Virus record (IMG/VR): IMGVR_UViG_3300033149_001302
Location: 1-35,824 of that record
From: a virus
DNA length: 35,824 nucleotides
Direction: 5' to 3' (one strand)
Made by a program: the position numbers and the translations under genes. Below are positions 15,820-24,929 of the stretch, piece by piece (position 1 is the stretch's first letter; each line of letters begins with the position of its first letter). The notes below the pieces were generated by a model. It was not told the origin of the DNA. It ran no database searches and saw nothing but the letters and a program-made list of their open reading frames with translations.

Positions 15820-17025
15820 ATGACTACTCGTTACATACCAACCGACATCGTCGGGCTGAAATACGCCGAACAAGTTTCGTGGTCGGCGGGAGATCCGGGC
15901 TCCGGCTATACCAATCTGCCCGCCCGGAACATCAAGTTCGAGCCGACCGCCAACATGGTGAACGCCGAATATCTGAAGCCCGAGGCGTGCCGTGGACCGG
16001 ACGAGTCGATCTTCGCCGGAAAGGGAGGCGTCCTGACATTCGAAATTCCGCTGCGCGGCGGCGCCGGTTCAGAATCGGAGTTGTCAATCCTGATCAGCAA
16101 CTGCGGATTGTCCCGGAACGCACGGGCCGGTGGAAGCGGAAAGATCAAGGGCACTCCGACCACCACAACCATTGATGCGCTGACATCGGACATCGGGTCT
16201 TACGTGGTAGGTGACGCGATATGCGTCGGAGGATCTTCGACGGACACCCAGGTACGCTTCGTACTCAGGGTACAGGACGATACGCCGTCGGCGGGAGACA
16301 CCAGGCTGACGGTGTCGCCCAATTTCAGCGACACGCCGACCAGTGGAGACTCCTATTACAACATTGACAGCTTCACCCCGACCGTTGGAGAGCCGGAGAA
16401 ATATATGACCTGGCATCTGTACCAGGGACAGGGGGCGACCGACCGGCTGAAGTGGGTGCTTGAAGGTTGCGCCGGGACGTTCAAGATCCTTTCATCGAAT
16501 GCTGATTCGCTGCCGTTCGTCGAATTCACTTACCAGGTGGATACATGGACGGCATCGGAATCCAGTACGACCACGACCAGCGATTCTTTCAACCCCGGTC
16601 ACCCGCTGCTGAGCGATCCGTTCTACGTGGGAAACACGGCGACCTATATCGAGAGCGTGGCTTTCGATCCCGGGATCAAGCTCAGTCCGATCACCGCAAC
16701 ATCCGGCACGCAAGGGAGGCAGGGATGGCTCTATCACGGAGTGGAGCCGAAGATCGAGTTCTCCGCCTATCACGATATTGACTTCATCAATACGATCTGG
16801 ACCGCCGACCTCACGGCTGGATACACATTCCAGTCCGTGAAGGACACAGATGAGTTCTGGGGCATCTGGATTCCGGCCGGCCAGATCGTCAAGCCGAACT
16901 TCACTGCGCTGGGAAACGAACATCTGGGAGTCAGCCCGGACATACTCGCGGTAGACCCGGGCTACAACGCGGACAGCACGAATTACCCGTTGTTCTGCAT
17001 CGCGGTAAGTGGTTCAGGATCCTAA
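15820..17025 (+). CDS. Major tail (tube) protein candidate
   Basis: 401 residues from ATG 15820, with CTAGGAGGTTTTTGAA upstream, the strongest RBS in the tail block, as expected for an abundant product. It is beta-rich and Gly/Ser/Thr-rich. It has an N-terminal IKFEPTANMVNAEYLKPEACRG, an insert-like beta domain around residues 115-190 (DIGSYVVGDAICVGGSSTDTQVRFVL...), and a C-terminal VSPDILAVDPGYNADS. Position between the tail-terminator-like gene and the tail-assembly chaperones is where siphophages encode the tube. Longer than a simple tube protein, so extra surface domains are likely. Confidence 0.6.
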   Translation: MTTRYIPTDIVGLKYAEQVSWSAGDPGSGYTNLPARNIKFEPTANMVNAEYLKPEACRGPDESIFAGKGGVLTFEIPLRGGAGSESELSILISNCGLSRNARAGGSGKIKGTPTTTTIDALTSDIGSYVVGDAICVGGSSTDTQVRFVLRVQDDTPSAGDTRLTVSPNFSDTPTSGDSYYNIDSFTPTVGEPEKYMTWHLYQGQGATDRLKWVLEGCAGTFKILSSNADSLPFVEFTYQVDTWTASESSTTTTSDSFNPGHPLLSDPFYVGNTATYIESVAFDPGIKLSPITATSGTQGRQGWLYHGVEPKIEFSAYHDIDFINTIWTADLTAGYTFQSVKDTDEFWGIWIPAGQIVKPNFTALGNEHLGVSPDILAVDPGYNADSTNYPLFCIAVSGSGS

Positions 17026-17043
17026 AATAGGAAAGGAGGGGTA

Positions 17044-17688
17044 ATGCTGATCCCTGATCTCGCGGCAACTAAGGAAATAAACTTGGTGCGTCTATACTTC
17101 GAGCGCACGGTAGACAACGCCCGATACGGACTGGAGCAAGCGGGGAGCGAGGAGGAAAAAAAAGAAGCCACAGAAACTCTAACGGCCGCGCAAAAAGCGC
17201 TGGACGAATTCCAGCCGAGCGACGACGACCCGACGATCACCATCGGATCGATCCCGCCCCCGAAACTCACCGAGCTACGCAACTGCGGATTCGTTAGTCT
17301 GAGAGACGAAAAAGACGCGGAGGCTGACAAAGTTTCGGCCGAGTTTCTGAACCGCACTGCTGAGATATCTCGGCAGTACATCCGTTGGGGAGTGCGGGGA
17401 CACGCGAACCTTTCCGGCGTGAAGTTTGAAACGGAGAAGGACCGGATCGGATCGAAAGAGTACGAAGTCGCTTCGGTCGAGACGGTTTACATCTATGAGG
17501 GAATGAGCAACGGGCTTTATTTCAACTGGATCGCCAACGAGGTGATCAAGTTCAACACGTTGGACGAATCAAAAAAAAAGCAATCATCGCAGCCTGCTGG
17601 CACAAGCCCGCAGACTTCAACTGCGAACTCTGCCGACAAAAACCCAAGCTCAAAAGGATTAAAGGATGCGACGGTCCCGGGGAAATAA
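17044..17688 (+). CDS. Tail assembly chaperone, unshifted product (G-like)
   Basis: 214 residues from ATG 17044, with GGAAAGGAGGGGTA upstream. It is a mixed alpha/beta protein (LYFERTVDNARYGLEQAG...; VETVYIYEGMSNGLYFNWIANEVIKFNT). The frame-0 tail after the A9 run is low complexity (Ser/Thr/Pro/Ala/Asn), as expected when the real partner domain lies in another frame. It lies between the tail-tube candidate and the tape measure, the classic place for lambda gpG-like chaperones. Confidence 0.75.
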   Translation: MLIPDLAATKEINLVRLYFERTVDNARYGLEQAGSEEEKKEATETLTAAQKALDEFQPSDDDPTITIGSIPPPKLTELRNCGFVSLRDEKDAEADKVSAEFLNRTAEISRQYIRWGVRGHANLSGVKFETEKDRIGSKEYEVASVETVYIYEGMSNGLYFNWIANEVIKFNTLDESKKKQSSQPAGTSPQTSTANSADKNPSSKGLKDATVPGK

Positions 17689-17933
17689 CATACACATATC
17701 CACCGATGGAAGTGGAGTGGGGTGGGGAACGGATTGTTACGAAGATATGCCCAGCGAAGTCTTCCACGCCCGAGATAGTGGACCTATTCAGGCAACACCG
17801 CTTTGCGGGTGGGAACTTGACATTGACGGAGCAGAGCCGACTGACCGCTCCCTTTCTGGAAGCGTGGGATCTCATCACAACCCACCTGGACGCGGCACAG
17901 GCTGAGAGGATAAAGAAGAGTGGCAAGTCGTGA
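17044..17933 (+). CDS. Tail assembly chaperone, -1 frameshift fusion (GT-like)
   Basis: The frame -1 to the 17044 gene is open from the A9 run to TGA 17933 and encodes 117 more residues (AIIAACWHKPADFNCELC..., YPPMEVEWGGERIVTKI, PEIVDLFRQHRFAGGN, LTAPFLEAWDLITTHL). Shifting there yields a fusion of about 296 residues. The downstream part has no good start of its own before 17706, and nothing but a frameshift explains its coding look right from 17580. It overlaps the tape-measure start by 14 nt. This is the lambda G/GT arrangement, in which the T domain recruits tail tube subunits to the tape measure. Confidence 0.78.
17571..17580 (+). promoter_or_regulatory. Programmed -1 frameshift site (A9 run)
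   Basis: In frame 0 the codons are TCA AAA AAA AAG; the nine A residues at 17571-17579 satisfy the X XXY YYZ slippery rule (A AAA AAA). After a -1 slip reading continues GCA ATC ATC GCA. A9 could also permit transcriptional slippage. I did not identify a decisive downstream stem, though GCAGCCTGCTGGC (17590-17602) is self-complementary in part. Confidence 0.75.
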
Positions 17934-19401
17934 GATAAAAGTTTACGGGGTATGGGAAGGCGGGAAGCTGGAACGCGGCTTCACCCAGACCGCCAAGAAT
18001 GTTGAGTCCGCGTCTCAGCAGATGGCGGAGAAGACCGGAACTTTTGTGAGTGAAGGCATGGGTCGGTCGATGTCGCAATTCAACGAGAAGACCGAGAAGG
18101 CCCGGCAGTTGATGACTGCGTTTGGGGGAACGCTAGGCGAGGTTGCCGGACAAGCTACGTACTACGCCGGGACATTGAGTTATGTTGCCGGCCGATTCAA
18201 GAAAATGGAACTCGGCATCATGGGGGCCATCGGTGCCATCACAACTCTCGGGGTGTCGTTCTATAAACTGGCTACCGAGCAAATCTCTGCGGTCTTGGGA
18301 AACATTGGAGAGCTAACGAAGGAAATTGACAGCCTGACTGCTTCAGTTGAAAAGATGTACGAATCACAACTGAATGCATTTCTTGGCTTGGATAAGTGGG
18401 AAGTCAAGCGCCTAGAGCTTCGCAGCAAAGAGCGGGCCCTGATGCTGGAAATCAGAGATCTGCAAGCCGAGATGGCCGCCTTTTCGGCAAAGACCGGATT
18501 CGAGCGCGGCTTAGCCCTAATCGCCGGTACTGCTGGAGACATGACCGGGAAACTCAACAAGGCGCGCGAAGCATTGATGAAGATCCGCAATGCGCTTAGA
18601 CAACTTGGTTCCGGTAAATCAATGGAAGCTGACGCAAACGACGATCGTGGTGGCGGTGGCGGTGGCGGTGGTGTTCTTGAACCCACCGGCGGTGGATTCG
18701 GTGGCTTTGGCTTTGACATGATGGGATTCGGGGGGACTCTCGACTGGCTGATGGAGGCCACTGGCGGAGAAGCCGGCGGACGCCGATTGTCTAAAATGGC
18801 TCTTGATGCGGAATCTGCATACTACGATGCATCTTGGAAGCTCAAAGAAGAGAACATGATGCGTACCGACAGGATCATGCAAAACGAAGTCCGCATGATC
18901 GAAGCCCGCGAGCGAGAGAAACACAAGATCAAAATGCAGTACGCTGAAATGGCGGCCGGGGCCACGGCCGAATTGTTCGAGGTCATGTTGTCGTCATCGA
19001 AGGGCGCTTTCTGGGCGGAGCTGAACGCATGGCTGGAATCCAAGGCGATCCAGGCAGCGGCACAAGCTCTGTACGAAACTGCAATGGCGATTGCAACTTC
19101 GTTCTGGAATCCGGCCGAGTCCGCTTCTCACTGGACCGCTGCCGGGATGTTCGCATCCTTCGCCGCTTTATACGGTGCTGGTGCCGGTATTACATCCGGG
19201 GCCACCGGTGGAGGGGGTGGAGGCGCATCCGTTGAATCCAGGGCATCCGCACAAGGAACCGCTCAACAGCAAATGCCGAAAGAACCGCAGGTCCTGGAGG
19301 TGTACATCGGCGGTAAATACGTCGGCCGAGCGATCAACGACGCACTCGATGATTACCAGGACCAGAAGACGCCAGGCCGGAAACGAACGGAAGTCAGATA
19401 A
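17920..19401 (+). CDS. Tape measure protein (short)
   Basis: 493 residues from GTG 17920, inside the chaperone gene's end. It is long and helical: an N-terminal domain (GGKLERGFTQTAKNVESASQQMAEKTG), hydrophobic helices (FKKMELGIMGAIGAITTLGVSFYKL), coiled coil (EVKRLELRSKERALMLEIRDLQAEM), a Gly-rich hinge near residues 243-275 (GGGGGGGG, GGGFGGFGF), a second coiled-coil half, an Ala-rich membrane-like segment and another Gly run near residue 430. It sets tail length and is released at ejection. At about 1.5 angstrom per residue this implies a tail of roughly 70-75 nm, short for a siphovirus. Confidence 0.8.
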   Translation: MASREIKVYGVWEGGKLERGFTQTAKNVESASQQMAEKTGTFVSEGMGRSMSQFNEKTEKARQLMTAFGGTLGEVAGQATYYAGTLSYVAGRFKKMELGIMGAIGAITTLGVSFYKLATEQISAVLGNIGELTKEIDSLTASVEKMYESQLNAFLGLDKWEVKRLELRSKERALMLEIRDLQAEMAAFSAKTGFERGLALIAGTAGDMTGKLNKAREALMKIRNALRQLGSGKSMEADANDDRGGGGGGGGVLEPTGGGFGGFGFDMMGFGGTLDWLMEATGGEAGGRRLSKMALDAESAYYDASWKLKEENMMRTDRIMQNEVRMIEAREREKHKIKMQYAEMAAGATAELFEVMLSSSKGAFWAELNAWLESKAIQAAAQALYETAMAIATSFWNPAESASHWTAAGMFASFAALYGAGAGITSGATGGGGGGASVESRASAQGTAQQQMPKEPQVLEVYIGGKYVGRAINDALDDYQDQKTPGRKRTEVR

Positions 19402-20174
19402 TGGCAAAGCCAAGTATTTCAACGCAGATCACCATTGATTCAACAAATAAATATCTGGACGTGACCAGCGGCGCCGGTGGTGACGAGACGGTGACTCTCA
19501 CCGAGCAGGATTACGATGACATGGTGGCTCTATGTTCCGCGATCCAGACCGGACTGCAGGCTCTTGGTGGGACCTGGGCCAGCGCTACCTGTGCGGTGAG
19601 CTATACGACCACGCCGGTCGGCAAGGTGGTGATCGATTCTCAACAGGCCGGGGATACATGCGGGCTTGAATGGGCGACGGGCACGAATGCGGCGAACACC
19701 GTGGGAGATATTCTCGGCTTCGACACGTCGGCTGATGACACTGGGGCGTATTCGTACACATCTGACTATCAACATCAGTACGGATGGTATGCGACCCGGG
19801 CGCCGGTCCGGTATTCAAAAGAAGATCCGATCCAGATCGGCGGAGATCTCCGAATCCCTCTTTCCGGCAAGTCGGCAAAGATCGTACACGTCGGATACCA
19901 ACACCGATACAAGGTCGAGCTGGCACTTATCCTCCCCGAGTGCATGTATTCCGACGAGGCCACCGATAGCAACACCAACCGGGATCTGGAAACCGAGTGG
20001 CAGCGCATGGCGCAAGGACAGTGGTTCCGATGGCGGGAAGATCAGACGGTGGAGGGAACAAGCACGGACTTCTACCTGATCGAACCCCGGGATTGGGGCC
20101 GGGCGGTCACCCGGCCGCACATTGACTACGAGGCCTACAACATAGCCATGACCTTCAGCAAGAAGGAATCGTGA
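19401..20174 (+). CDS. Distal tail structural protein (257 aa)
   Basis: ATG 19401 shares one base with the tape-measure stop (TAATG). The first ~120 residues are Gly/Thr/Asp-rich beta (VTSGAGGDETVTLTEQDYDDMVALCSAIQTGLQALGG), reminiscent of a small tail Ig-like or tube-like unit. The C-terminal half has VHVGYQHRYKVELALILPE and WFRWREDQTVEGTSTDFYLIEPRDW. The position after the tape measure suggests a distal-tail (Dit-like) or baseplate component. No family recognised with confidence. Confidence 0.5.
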   Translation: MAKPSISTQITIDSTNKYLDVTSGAGGDETVTLTEQDYDDMVALCSAIQTGLQALGGTWASATCAVSYTTTPVGKVVIDSQQAGDTCGLEWATGTNAANTVGDILGFDTSADDTGAYSYTSDYQHQYGWYATRAPVRYSKEDPIQIGGDLRIPLSGKSAKIVHVGYQHRYKVELALILPECMYSDEATDSNTNRDLETEWQRMAQGQWFRWREDQTVEGTSTDFYLIEPRDWGRAVTRPHIDYEAYNIAMTFSKKES

Positions 20175-20175
20175 C

Positions 20176-22575
20176 GTGCCGACTTCTGATTTCCAGGCCA
20201 CAACCAGTGCTGATGATATCAAGGCGCAGTGGTGGATCGAGATAGAGGGCATACGCCGGCGATACGGGACCGTCTCGCCGTCATGGGCTCCGACTTCAGA
20301 TACTGGGACGAACAGGATCATCCGCGATTGGTTCACCGATTTGCCGGAGATCAAGGGTCAACGGGCCGAGCCGCTGGACGGCACGACCGAACCGCACGAG
20401 TTCACGGTCAAGATCGTGGACATCGACGACGAGCTGACGGCGCTCTTCTCTGTTCACGATGCTACCAGTCGGAATGAGACAACTCTTGCATCGGCGGTGT
20501 CGGAAGGGGATGGAACTATCACCGTCGATGATGGAAGCGTGTTTTCGAATAACACGGACATCTACATCAATCGGGAGACGATGAGAATCACCGGGATTGC
20601 CGGGAATGTTTTGACTGTCTCGCGCGGGATGTATGGATCGACAGATTCAGACCATCCTCTCACCGACTCACAGGGGAATACGATCACAGTTGCCGTGACC
20701 AACGAACCAACATTCATGCACACGCGAGAGATAATCCTTTGCGAGAACAGGACTGGCCTTGATGAAGCAGATGCGATCAAGACTCGCGGGTATCTCAGTA
20801 GCATAGTCGAAGACAACGGCATATGGGAATTGACCGCATCCGGTTACCTGCGCCGACTCTCCTGCAGGATCGGGGAGACTCTGGCACAAACGGAACTTGA
20901 AACCGCGCTCTGGGGAGGCGACAACCCGGACGGAGAAGATTCAATCATTGCCCGGGCAGGAATGACTACATGGTGTCTTGACATAGCAGACATCAGCAAG
21001 TTCCAATCCAGCGGGCATGTCATAGTTGATAATGAGATTATCAAATATGCCGCCAAGGCAACCGGGTTGCTGAAATTGGTTGATAGTTCCGATCATGTCC
21101 AGGAAGAAGCGTTGTTTTGGTCGGCTGGGCGGGGTGTTTTTTCTGGCGTGATTTTTGGTCCAACAAAGGGCATGCGTGAAATCCACGAGATCTGGTATGA
21201 TCGCAATGACAACGAGATGATCGATGTTCAGTATGTGCCCGCATTGATGGAATCTCATGATGTGGGCGCGCAGGTCCGCGAGGTGATTCACTCGGATTCT
21301 TTTACGGCTGGAACAGCTCCTGCCGCAGTGATCCTAACGCTGCTGACATCCCAAGAGGGAGACTCCTCAAACGGCTCATACGACGTATTACCCGAGGGAT
21401 GGGGAGCCGGGATAGACCAGGCAAGAATTGATGTAACCGGAATCGAGAACACCTGTGCATTTCTTGACTCGCTGGATTTGGCACCATTCTGCATCCCGGA
21501 GCCGGTGGACTGCAAAGAATGGCTGGAGGAAAACGTTCTGCGTCCCTGCCTTCTGTTCTTTGTTGAGGATTTCGACGGCAAGATAACTGTCAAGCGCTTG
21601 TATTCCAAAAGCGAGGCGATCAAGTACACGACTCCGACATCGATCACCGAAGATGAACTGCTGGAGATCCCGCATTTGTCTCTGGATAAGATGCCAATCG
21701 GAGAGTTCACAATCAATGTGAACTGGGATCCGGGCAATGATAAGTTCTGGGGCAAGGTCAACGTCTACCTCGGAGATGCCACCGAGAAGTATCTCGGGAC
21801 CGCGCGCAACTTCGAGATTGATTGCAAGACAATATATGACTGGCGCATGACCGGGGGGGCAAGTCGACGCAGCACCAGCCAGGGGGACCTTCCGGTTCTC
21901 ATGGATTCATATCTCCAGCCCATCTGGCAGAACTTCGCGCAGAATCCGAATCCGGAGATTGAAATAGAAGTCCCATACAATCTGATGATCGATGTCGGGG
22001 TGGGCCAGGTGATCCAGGTGACGTGTTCGGTCACGCCAGATTTGAAAAACTCCGACCGTGGATTGATCGCAGAATATTTTCAGATCGTGGAAACGATGCC
22101 TCAGCCGGATAAATCATCCATAAAGTGCGTGGCATGGATGATTGGGATCAACGAGGCCGACACCAGAGCGCTTGCCCCAAGCCTAAAAGTCACGAGCTAC
22201 CAAGCTTCCGGCGGAAATGGTGACCCGAGGATCAACGTCGAAGATTCCGAGTTCGCGGATGGGGATATCTATACGTATGATGTTGATGCTTTCTCCGTCG
22301 GTGATAAAGTGATCCTCGTTGATGCTCAATACATTGCTCTATCGGGTTCCGGTGTTCCGGAGGTCGCGGAAATCAAGGCCATCGGAAGCGGTGCAGGTGC
22401 GTGTTGGATTGATCTGAACGCTGCTCCTACGGATACACCGAGTTCCGGCGATTATGTCGATACGGCATCGTATGACTCATGCGTATCCGCGCAGAAAGCA
22501 GATTGGGCATTCTTGGCCGACGCCACGCCGACGCTTGGAACGGCTGGTGATGATCCACACAAGAGGGATAGATGA
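20176..22575 (+). CDS. Large tail protein, baseplate hub-like (799 aa)
   Basis: GTG 20176, two bases after the previous stop. The N-terminus (KAQWWIEIEGIRRRYGTV) and the region GLDEADAIKTRGYLSSIVEDNGIWELTASGYLRRLSCRIG look like the tail-tip/hub domain that follows Dit in siphophages. Residues about 100-175 hold an inserted beta domain (TLASAVSEGDGTITVDDGSVFSNNTDIYINRETMRITGIAG...LTVSRGMYGSTDSDHPLTDS...V) like the one in the major capsid protein. A C-terminal Cys-poor beta repeat region ends in HKRDR. It overlaps the next gene by ATGA. Confidence 0.6.
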   Translation: MPTSDFQATTSADDIKAQWWIEIEGIRRRYGTVSPSWAPTSDTGTNRIIRDWFTDLPEIKGQRAEPLDGTTEPHEFTVKIVDIDDELTALFSVHDATSRNETTLASAVSEGDGTITVDDGSVFSNNTDIYINRETMRITGIAGNVLTVSRGMYGSTDSDHPLTDSQGNTITVAVTNEPTFMHTREIILCENRTGLDEADAIKTRGYLSSIVEDNGIWELTASGYLRRLSCRIGETLAQTELETALWGGDNPDGEDSIIARAGMTTWCLDIADISKFQSSGHVIVDNEIIKYAAKATGLLKLVDSSDHVQEEALFWSAGRGVFSGVIFGPTKGMREIHEIWYDRNDNEMIDVQYVPALMESHDVGAQVREVIHSDSFTAGTAPAAVILTLLTSQEGDSSNGSYDVLPEGWGAGIDQARIDVTGIENTCAFLDSLDLAPFCIPEPVDCKEWLEENVLRPCLLFFVEDFDGKITVKRLYSKSEAIKYTTPTSITEDELLEIPHLSLDKMPIGEFTINVNWDPGNDKFWGKVNVYLGDATEKYLGTARNFEIDCKTIYDWRMTGGASRRSTSQGDLPVLMDSYLQPIWQNFAQNPNPEIEIEVPYNLMIDVGVGQVIQVTCSVTPDLKNSDRGLIAEYFQIVETMPQPDKSSIKCVAWMIGINEADTRALAPSLKVTSYQASGGNGDPRINVEDSEFADGDIYTYDVDAFSVGDKVILVDAQYIALSGSGVPEVAEIKAIGSGAGACWIDLNAAPTDTPSSGDYVDTASYDSCVSAQKADWAFLADATPTLGTAGDDPHKRDR

Positions 22576-24266
22576 CCACGATCAACTGGCGATACTACAA
22601 CGAGCCCGGAGACTATGCGATCAAGCTCGGGCGCATGGCGTCGGGCGGTTACGATACCAATCTCGTGCGGTCCATCGCTGCGTGTTACGCTCAGTGTAGA
22701 CGCAATGTCATCTGTGCAATGTACAATCTTGAGACTCAGAGTCTAGATATTCCCGGGGCCGATGAAGACAACTGGTTTCGGTGGGCCGATCCGGTGATCG
22801 GCGGCAGAATCAATCGACCGGGAAATCTGAAAGTTTTTTTGCACTGCTATAGCTCCAGCGAGGCCGTGGGTAATGAGATCCTGTGCGAAGCCCGGGCGGG
22901 GAGCGATTATAACTATAGGGAGATCCAAAACAGCAGCCTTGGTTGGAGACAGCCGATCAACGTGACATTGAGCGGCCCGGCGATATGCATCCCCCGTGAA
23001 CGCATGGTTATCTCAATCAAGACACTCGGAACCAATACGCTGCATATAAGCGGGATCTCTTGCTACCAACCCGCAGACACATCAGCGCCAACATTTATTG
23101 ATCTGGACGATGCCAACTGCTATCTCGGAACTGCCGACTATCCAGACTCGGTGCGGGTAATGGAGCTTTTGAAGGACAACTGCCTTGCCGTCAGAGGATA
23201 CAAGATCCCAAAGGCGAACGTTTGGACTCAGTGGTTTCTGGCTTGGCACAAGACCGGAACATCGTATGGGGCGAGCAACAAGGACCTTGGATCGTATCGA
23301 TTTCCGAAGCGGGCCGGGGTGTCGGAAATCAAATGCCATTACCTTGCATGGGAAAGCGGCGTAGGGGATGGCACCGTGCGATGTGAGATAGCAGATCCAG
23401 ATGGTGTGCTGGATAATGCCATCGGTGGCGGGGCTGCACAAGAGAACTCTTTTTCAAGCGGATCGTTGGCGTGGCAATCGGAAACCTGGACTTTTTCAGG
23501 GACGGACATAATCAATGAAAGGGAACTCGAATTGAAGATCGACGCCAAGCACGCTGACGCCAGCGGGCAGGTGTTCGTGCCGGGTGTCTATCTGGTAGAG
23601 ACAGCTCCATCGTCTTCGATTACACACACGGTTCCCGATCCTATCAATGTCAGGATGCACTCGAACATCAAGGCGGCGATAGAACACGATAACATGAGGA
23701 CCACGTTGAATCATCTTTATTATCAGGGAGGAAAGCAGATCCTGGTTGCTGATTGGAGATTCGGAGAATCCGCCAGCTACAATGGGCAGTTTCATTGCAT
23801 TGATTCCGGGTGGACAAGCGGCATGGGAGATCCAGCGCAGAACATCGGGGGATCGGATAACAACGTTGTTTCGCGAGCGATCCTGTACTCGTCCACCAGC
23901 GCAAAGCGCGTTAGATCATATATGGAATACTCAACCGATGCGACATCAAGCGCTACGAAAACGATCCAGTCATCACTGAGCGATACCGCCTCGCGTGGGG
24001 TGGGCGATTACTACGAAGCAGATCCGAGATACGATGGGTCAACCAACAATCTGCACAACACCAACGCTGAGATTGATGGTAATAAGATGCGAGTCATTGA
24101 GCAGAGTGCACTGAGCATTCGTTCCGCCGATTGGGAAGAGCATTACGACGGAGCAAACGAACCGCCGCAAATATTCTTGATGTGTGCGGGTGCGGCGAAT
24201 GGATACATCATCCCATACCAGTATTCATGTGAGGAGATGGAACTCTTGCCAAGTGAGTTTCCATAA
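22572..24266 (+). CDS. Tail tip/fibre-like structural protein (564 aa)
   Basis: ATG 22572 overlaps the upstream stop. The protein is beta-rich with many Ser/Asn/Gly/Asp and several Cys. It contains jellyroll-like strand patterns (RYYNEPGDYAIKLGRM..., LEMKIDAKHADASGQVFVPGVYLVET-like stretches). As the last large structural gene before lysis it is a candidate receptor-binding or tail-tip protein. No catalytic motif seen. Downstream is a terminator-like hairpin and then the endolysin. Confidence 0.5.
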   Translation: MTTINWRYYNEPGDYAIKLGRMASGGYDTNLVRSIAACYAQCRRNVICAMYNLETQSLDIPGADEDNWFRWADPVIGGRINRPGNLKVFLHCYSSSEAVGNEILCEARAGSDYNYREIQNSSLGWRQPINVTLSGPAICIPRERMVISIKTLGTNTLHISGISCYQPADTSAPTFIDLDDANCYLGTADYPDSVRVMELLKDNCLAVRGYKIPKANVWTQWFLAWHKTGTSYGASNKDLGSYRFPKRAGVSEIKCHYLAWESGVGDGTVRCEIADPDGVLDNAIGGGAAQENSFSSGSLAWQSETWTFSGTDIINERELELKIDAKHADASGQVFVPGVYLVETAPSSSITHTVPDPINVRMHSNIKAAIEHDNMRTTLNHLYYQGGKQILVADWRFGESASYNGQFHCIDSGWTSGMGDPAQNIGGSDNNVVSRAILYSSTSAKRVRSYMEYSTDATSSATKTIQSSLSDTASRGVGDYYEADPRYDGSTNNLHNTNAEIDGNKMRVIEQSALSIRSADWEEHYDGANEPPQIFLMCAGAANGYIIPYQYSCEEMELLPSEFP

Positions 24267-24276
24267 ATGGCGATCC

Positions 24277-24300
24277 GGGGGGTTGCCTTCGCAACCCCTC
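24277..24300 (+). terminator. Hairpin after the tail genes
   Basis: GGGGTTGC (24279-24286) pairs with GCAACCCC (24291-24298) around CTTC, extendable by G-T and G-C at its base. No U-run follows (CGCGAGGGCGCCCCC). The 68-bp gap separates structural and lysis genes. Confidence 0.55.
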
Positions 24301-24334
24301 CGCGAGGGCGCCCCCTGGATTCGCTGGAGTGATA

Positions 24335-24775
24335 ATGGGTAATTTATCCGAGAACTTTGATCGTGAGGAATTCCGCTGCAACTGTGGTTGCGGAAAGGTG
24401 GTGGTTTCGGTGCGCTTGGTGATGGCTCTGCAATCTCTCAGGGATCGTGTCAAGAGTCCTATTCACATCACGAGTGGGTATCGATGCACCGAGCATAACC
24501 GGAAGGTGGGTGGTGTGCGCAATTCCAGGCATCTCTCGGGCGAAGCGGCGGACATCGTGATCGAAGGGATGGGGCCCCGGGAGATGTACAGCCACGCGCT
24601 GGCGATTCAGGAGTTTCGGAACGGAGGAATTGGGATCTATGTTGATCGCGGATTCGTTCATGTGGATATTCGAGACAAAGCAGCTCGCTGGGCAGAGATC
24701 GGCGGGCGTAAGGTTTCGTACTTCGACTACGCAAAATGGGAGGAAAAGAAAAATGGGAAAGTATTTCAGTCGTGA
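24335..24775 (+). CDS. Endolysin, M15-type peptidase
   Basis: 146 residues from ATG 24335, with CTGGAGTGATA upstream; an in-frame GTG lies 6 nt earlier. The sequence shows the peptidase M15 fold: FRCNCGCGK near the N-terminus, LMALQSLRDRVKSPIHITSGYRC, the zinc-binding SRHLSGEAADI (His and Asp ligands, SxHxxGxAxD) and GFVHVDIRD with the third His ligand. Such enzymes cleave L-Ala-D-Glu or D-Ala peptidoglycan bonds. It overlaps a small membrane gene by 23 nt, forming a lysis cassette. There is no cell-wall-binding domain, typical for Gram-negative hosts. Confidence 0.88.
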   Translation: MGNLSENFDREEFRCNCGCGKVVVSVRLVMALQSLRDRVKSPIHITSGYRCTEHNRKVGGVRNSRHLSGEAADIVIEGMGPREMYSHALAIQEFRNGGIGIYVDRGFVHVDIRDKAARWAEIGGRKVSYFDYAKWEEKKNGKVFQS

Positions 24776-24929
24776 GTTTCTTCTGGCCGTTGCTCTGATG
24801 GTGGTTGCAACGGTGGCTCTGTTCACCATGCCGAAGGTTAGCTTCGTCGAATGGGCCGCTGCAGTCGGCGGGTTCGTGGCGATCTACACCGGCGGAAAGA
24901 CAGTCCAGAAGATCAAGGGCACTCAGTGA
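24753..24929 (+). CDS. Holin-like membrane protein (58 aa)
   Basis: ATG 24753 lies inside the endolysin's last codons and is preceded by GGGAGGAAAAGAAA, a strong RBS. The product has two hydrophobic helices (LLAVALMVVATVALFTM and FVEWAAAVGGFVAIYTGG) separated by a short polar turn, plus a basic tail (KTVQKIKGTQ). Two TM segments, small size and endolysin overlap make it the best holin candidate. Confidence 0.65.
   Translation: MGKYFSREFLLAVALMVVATVALFTMPKVSFVEWAAAVGGFVAIYTGGKTVQKIKGTQ

Noticed and set aside
17666-17905. Frame starting ATG 17666 (+1 relative to the chaperone)
   Set aside because: The -1 frame in the same stretch is far more protein-like and extends from the slippery site to the tape measure.
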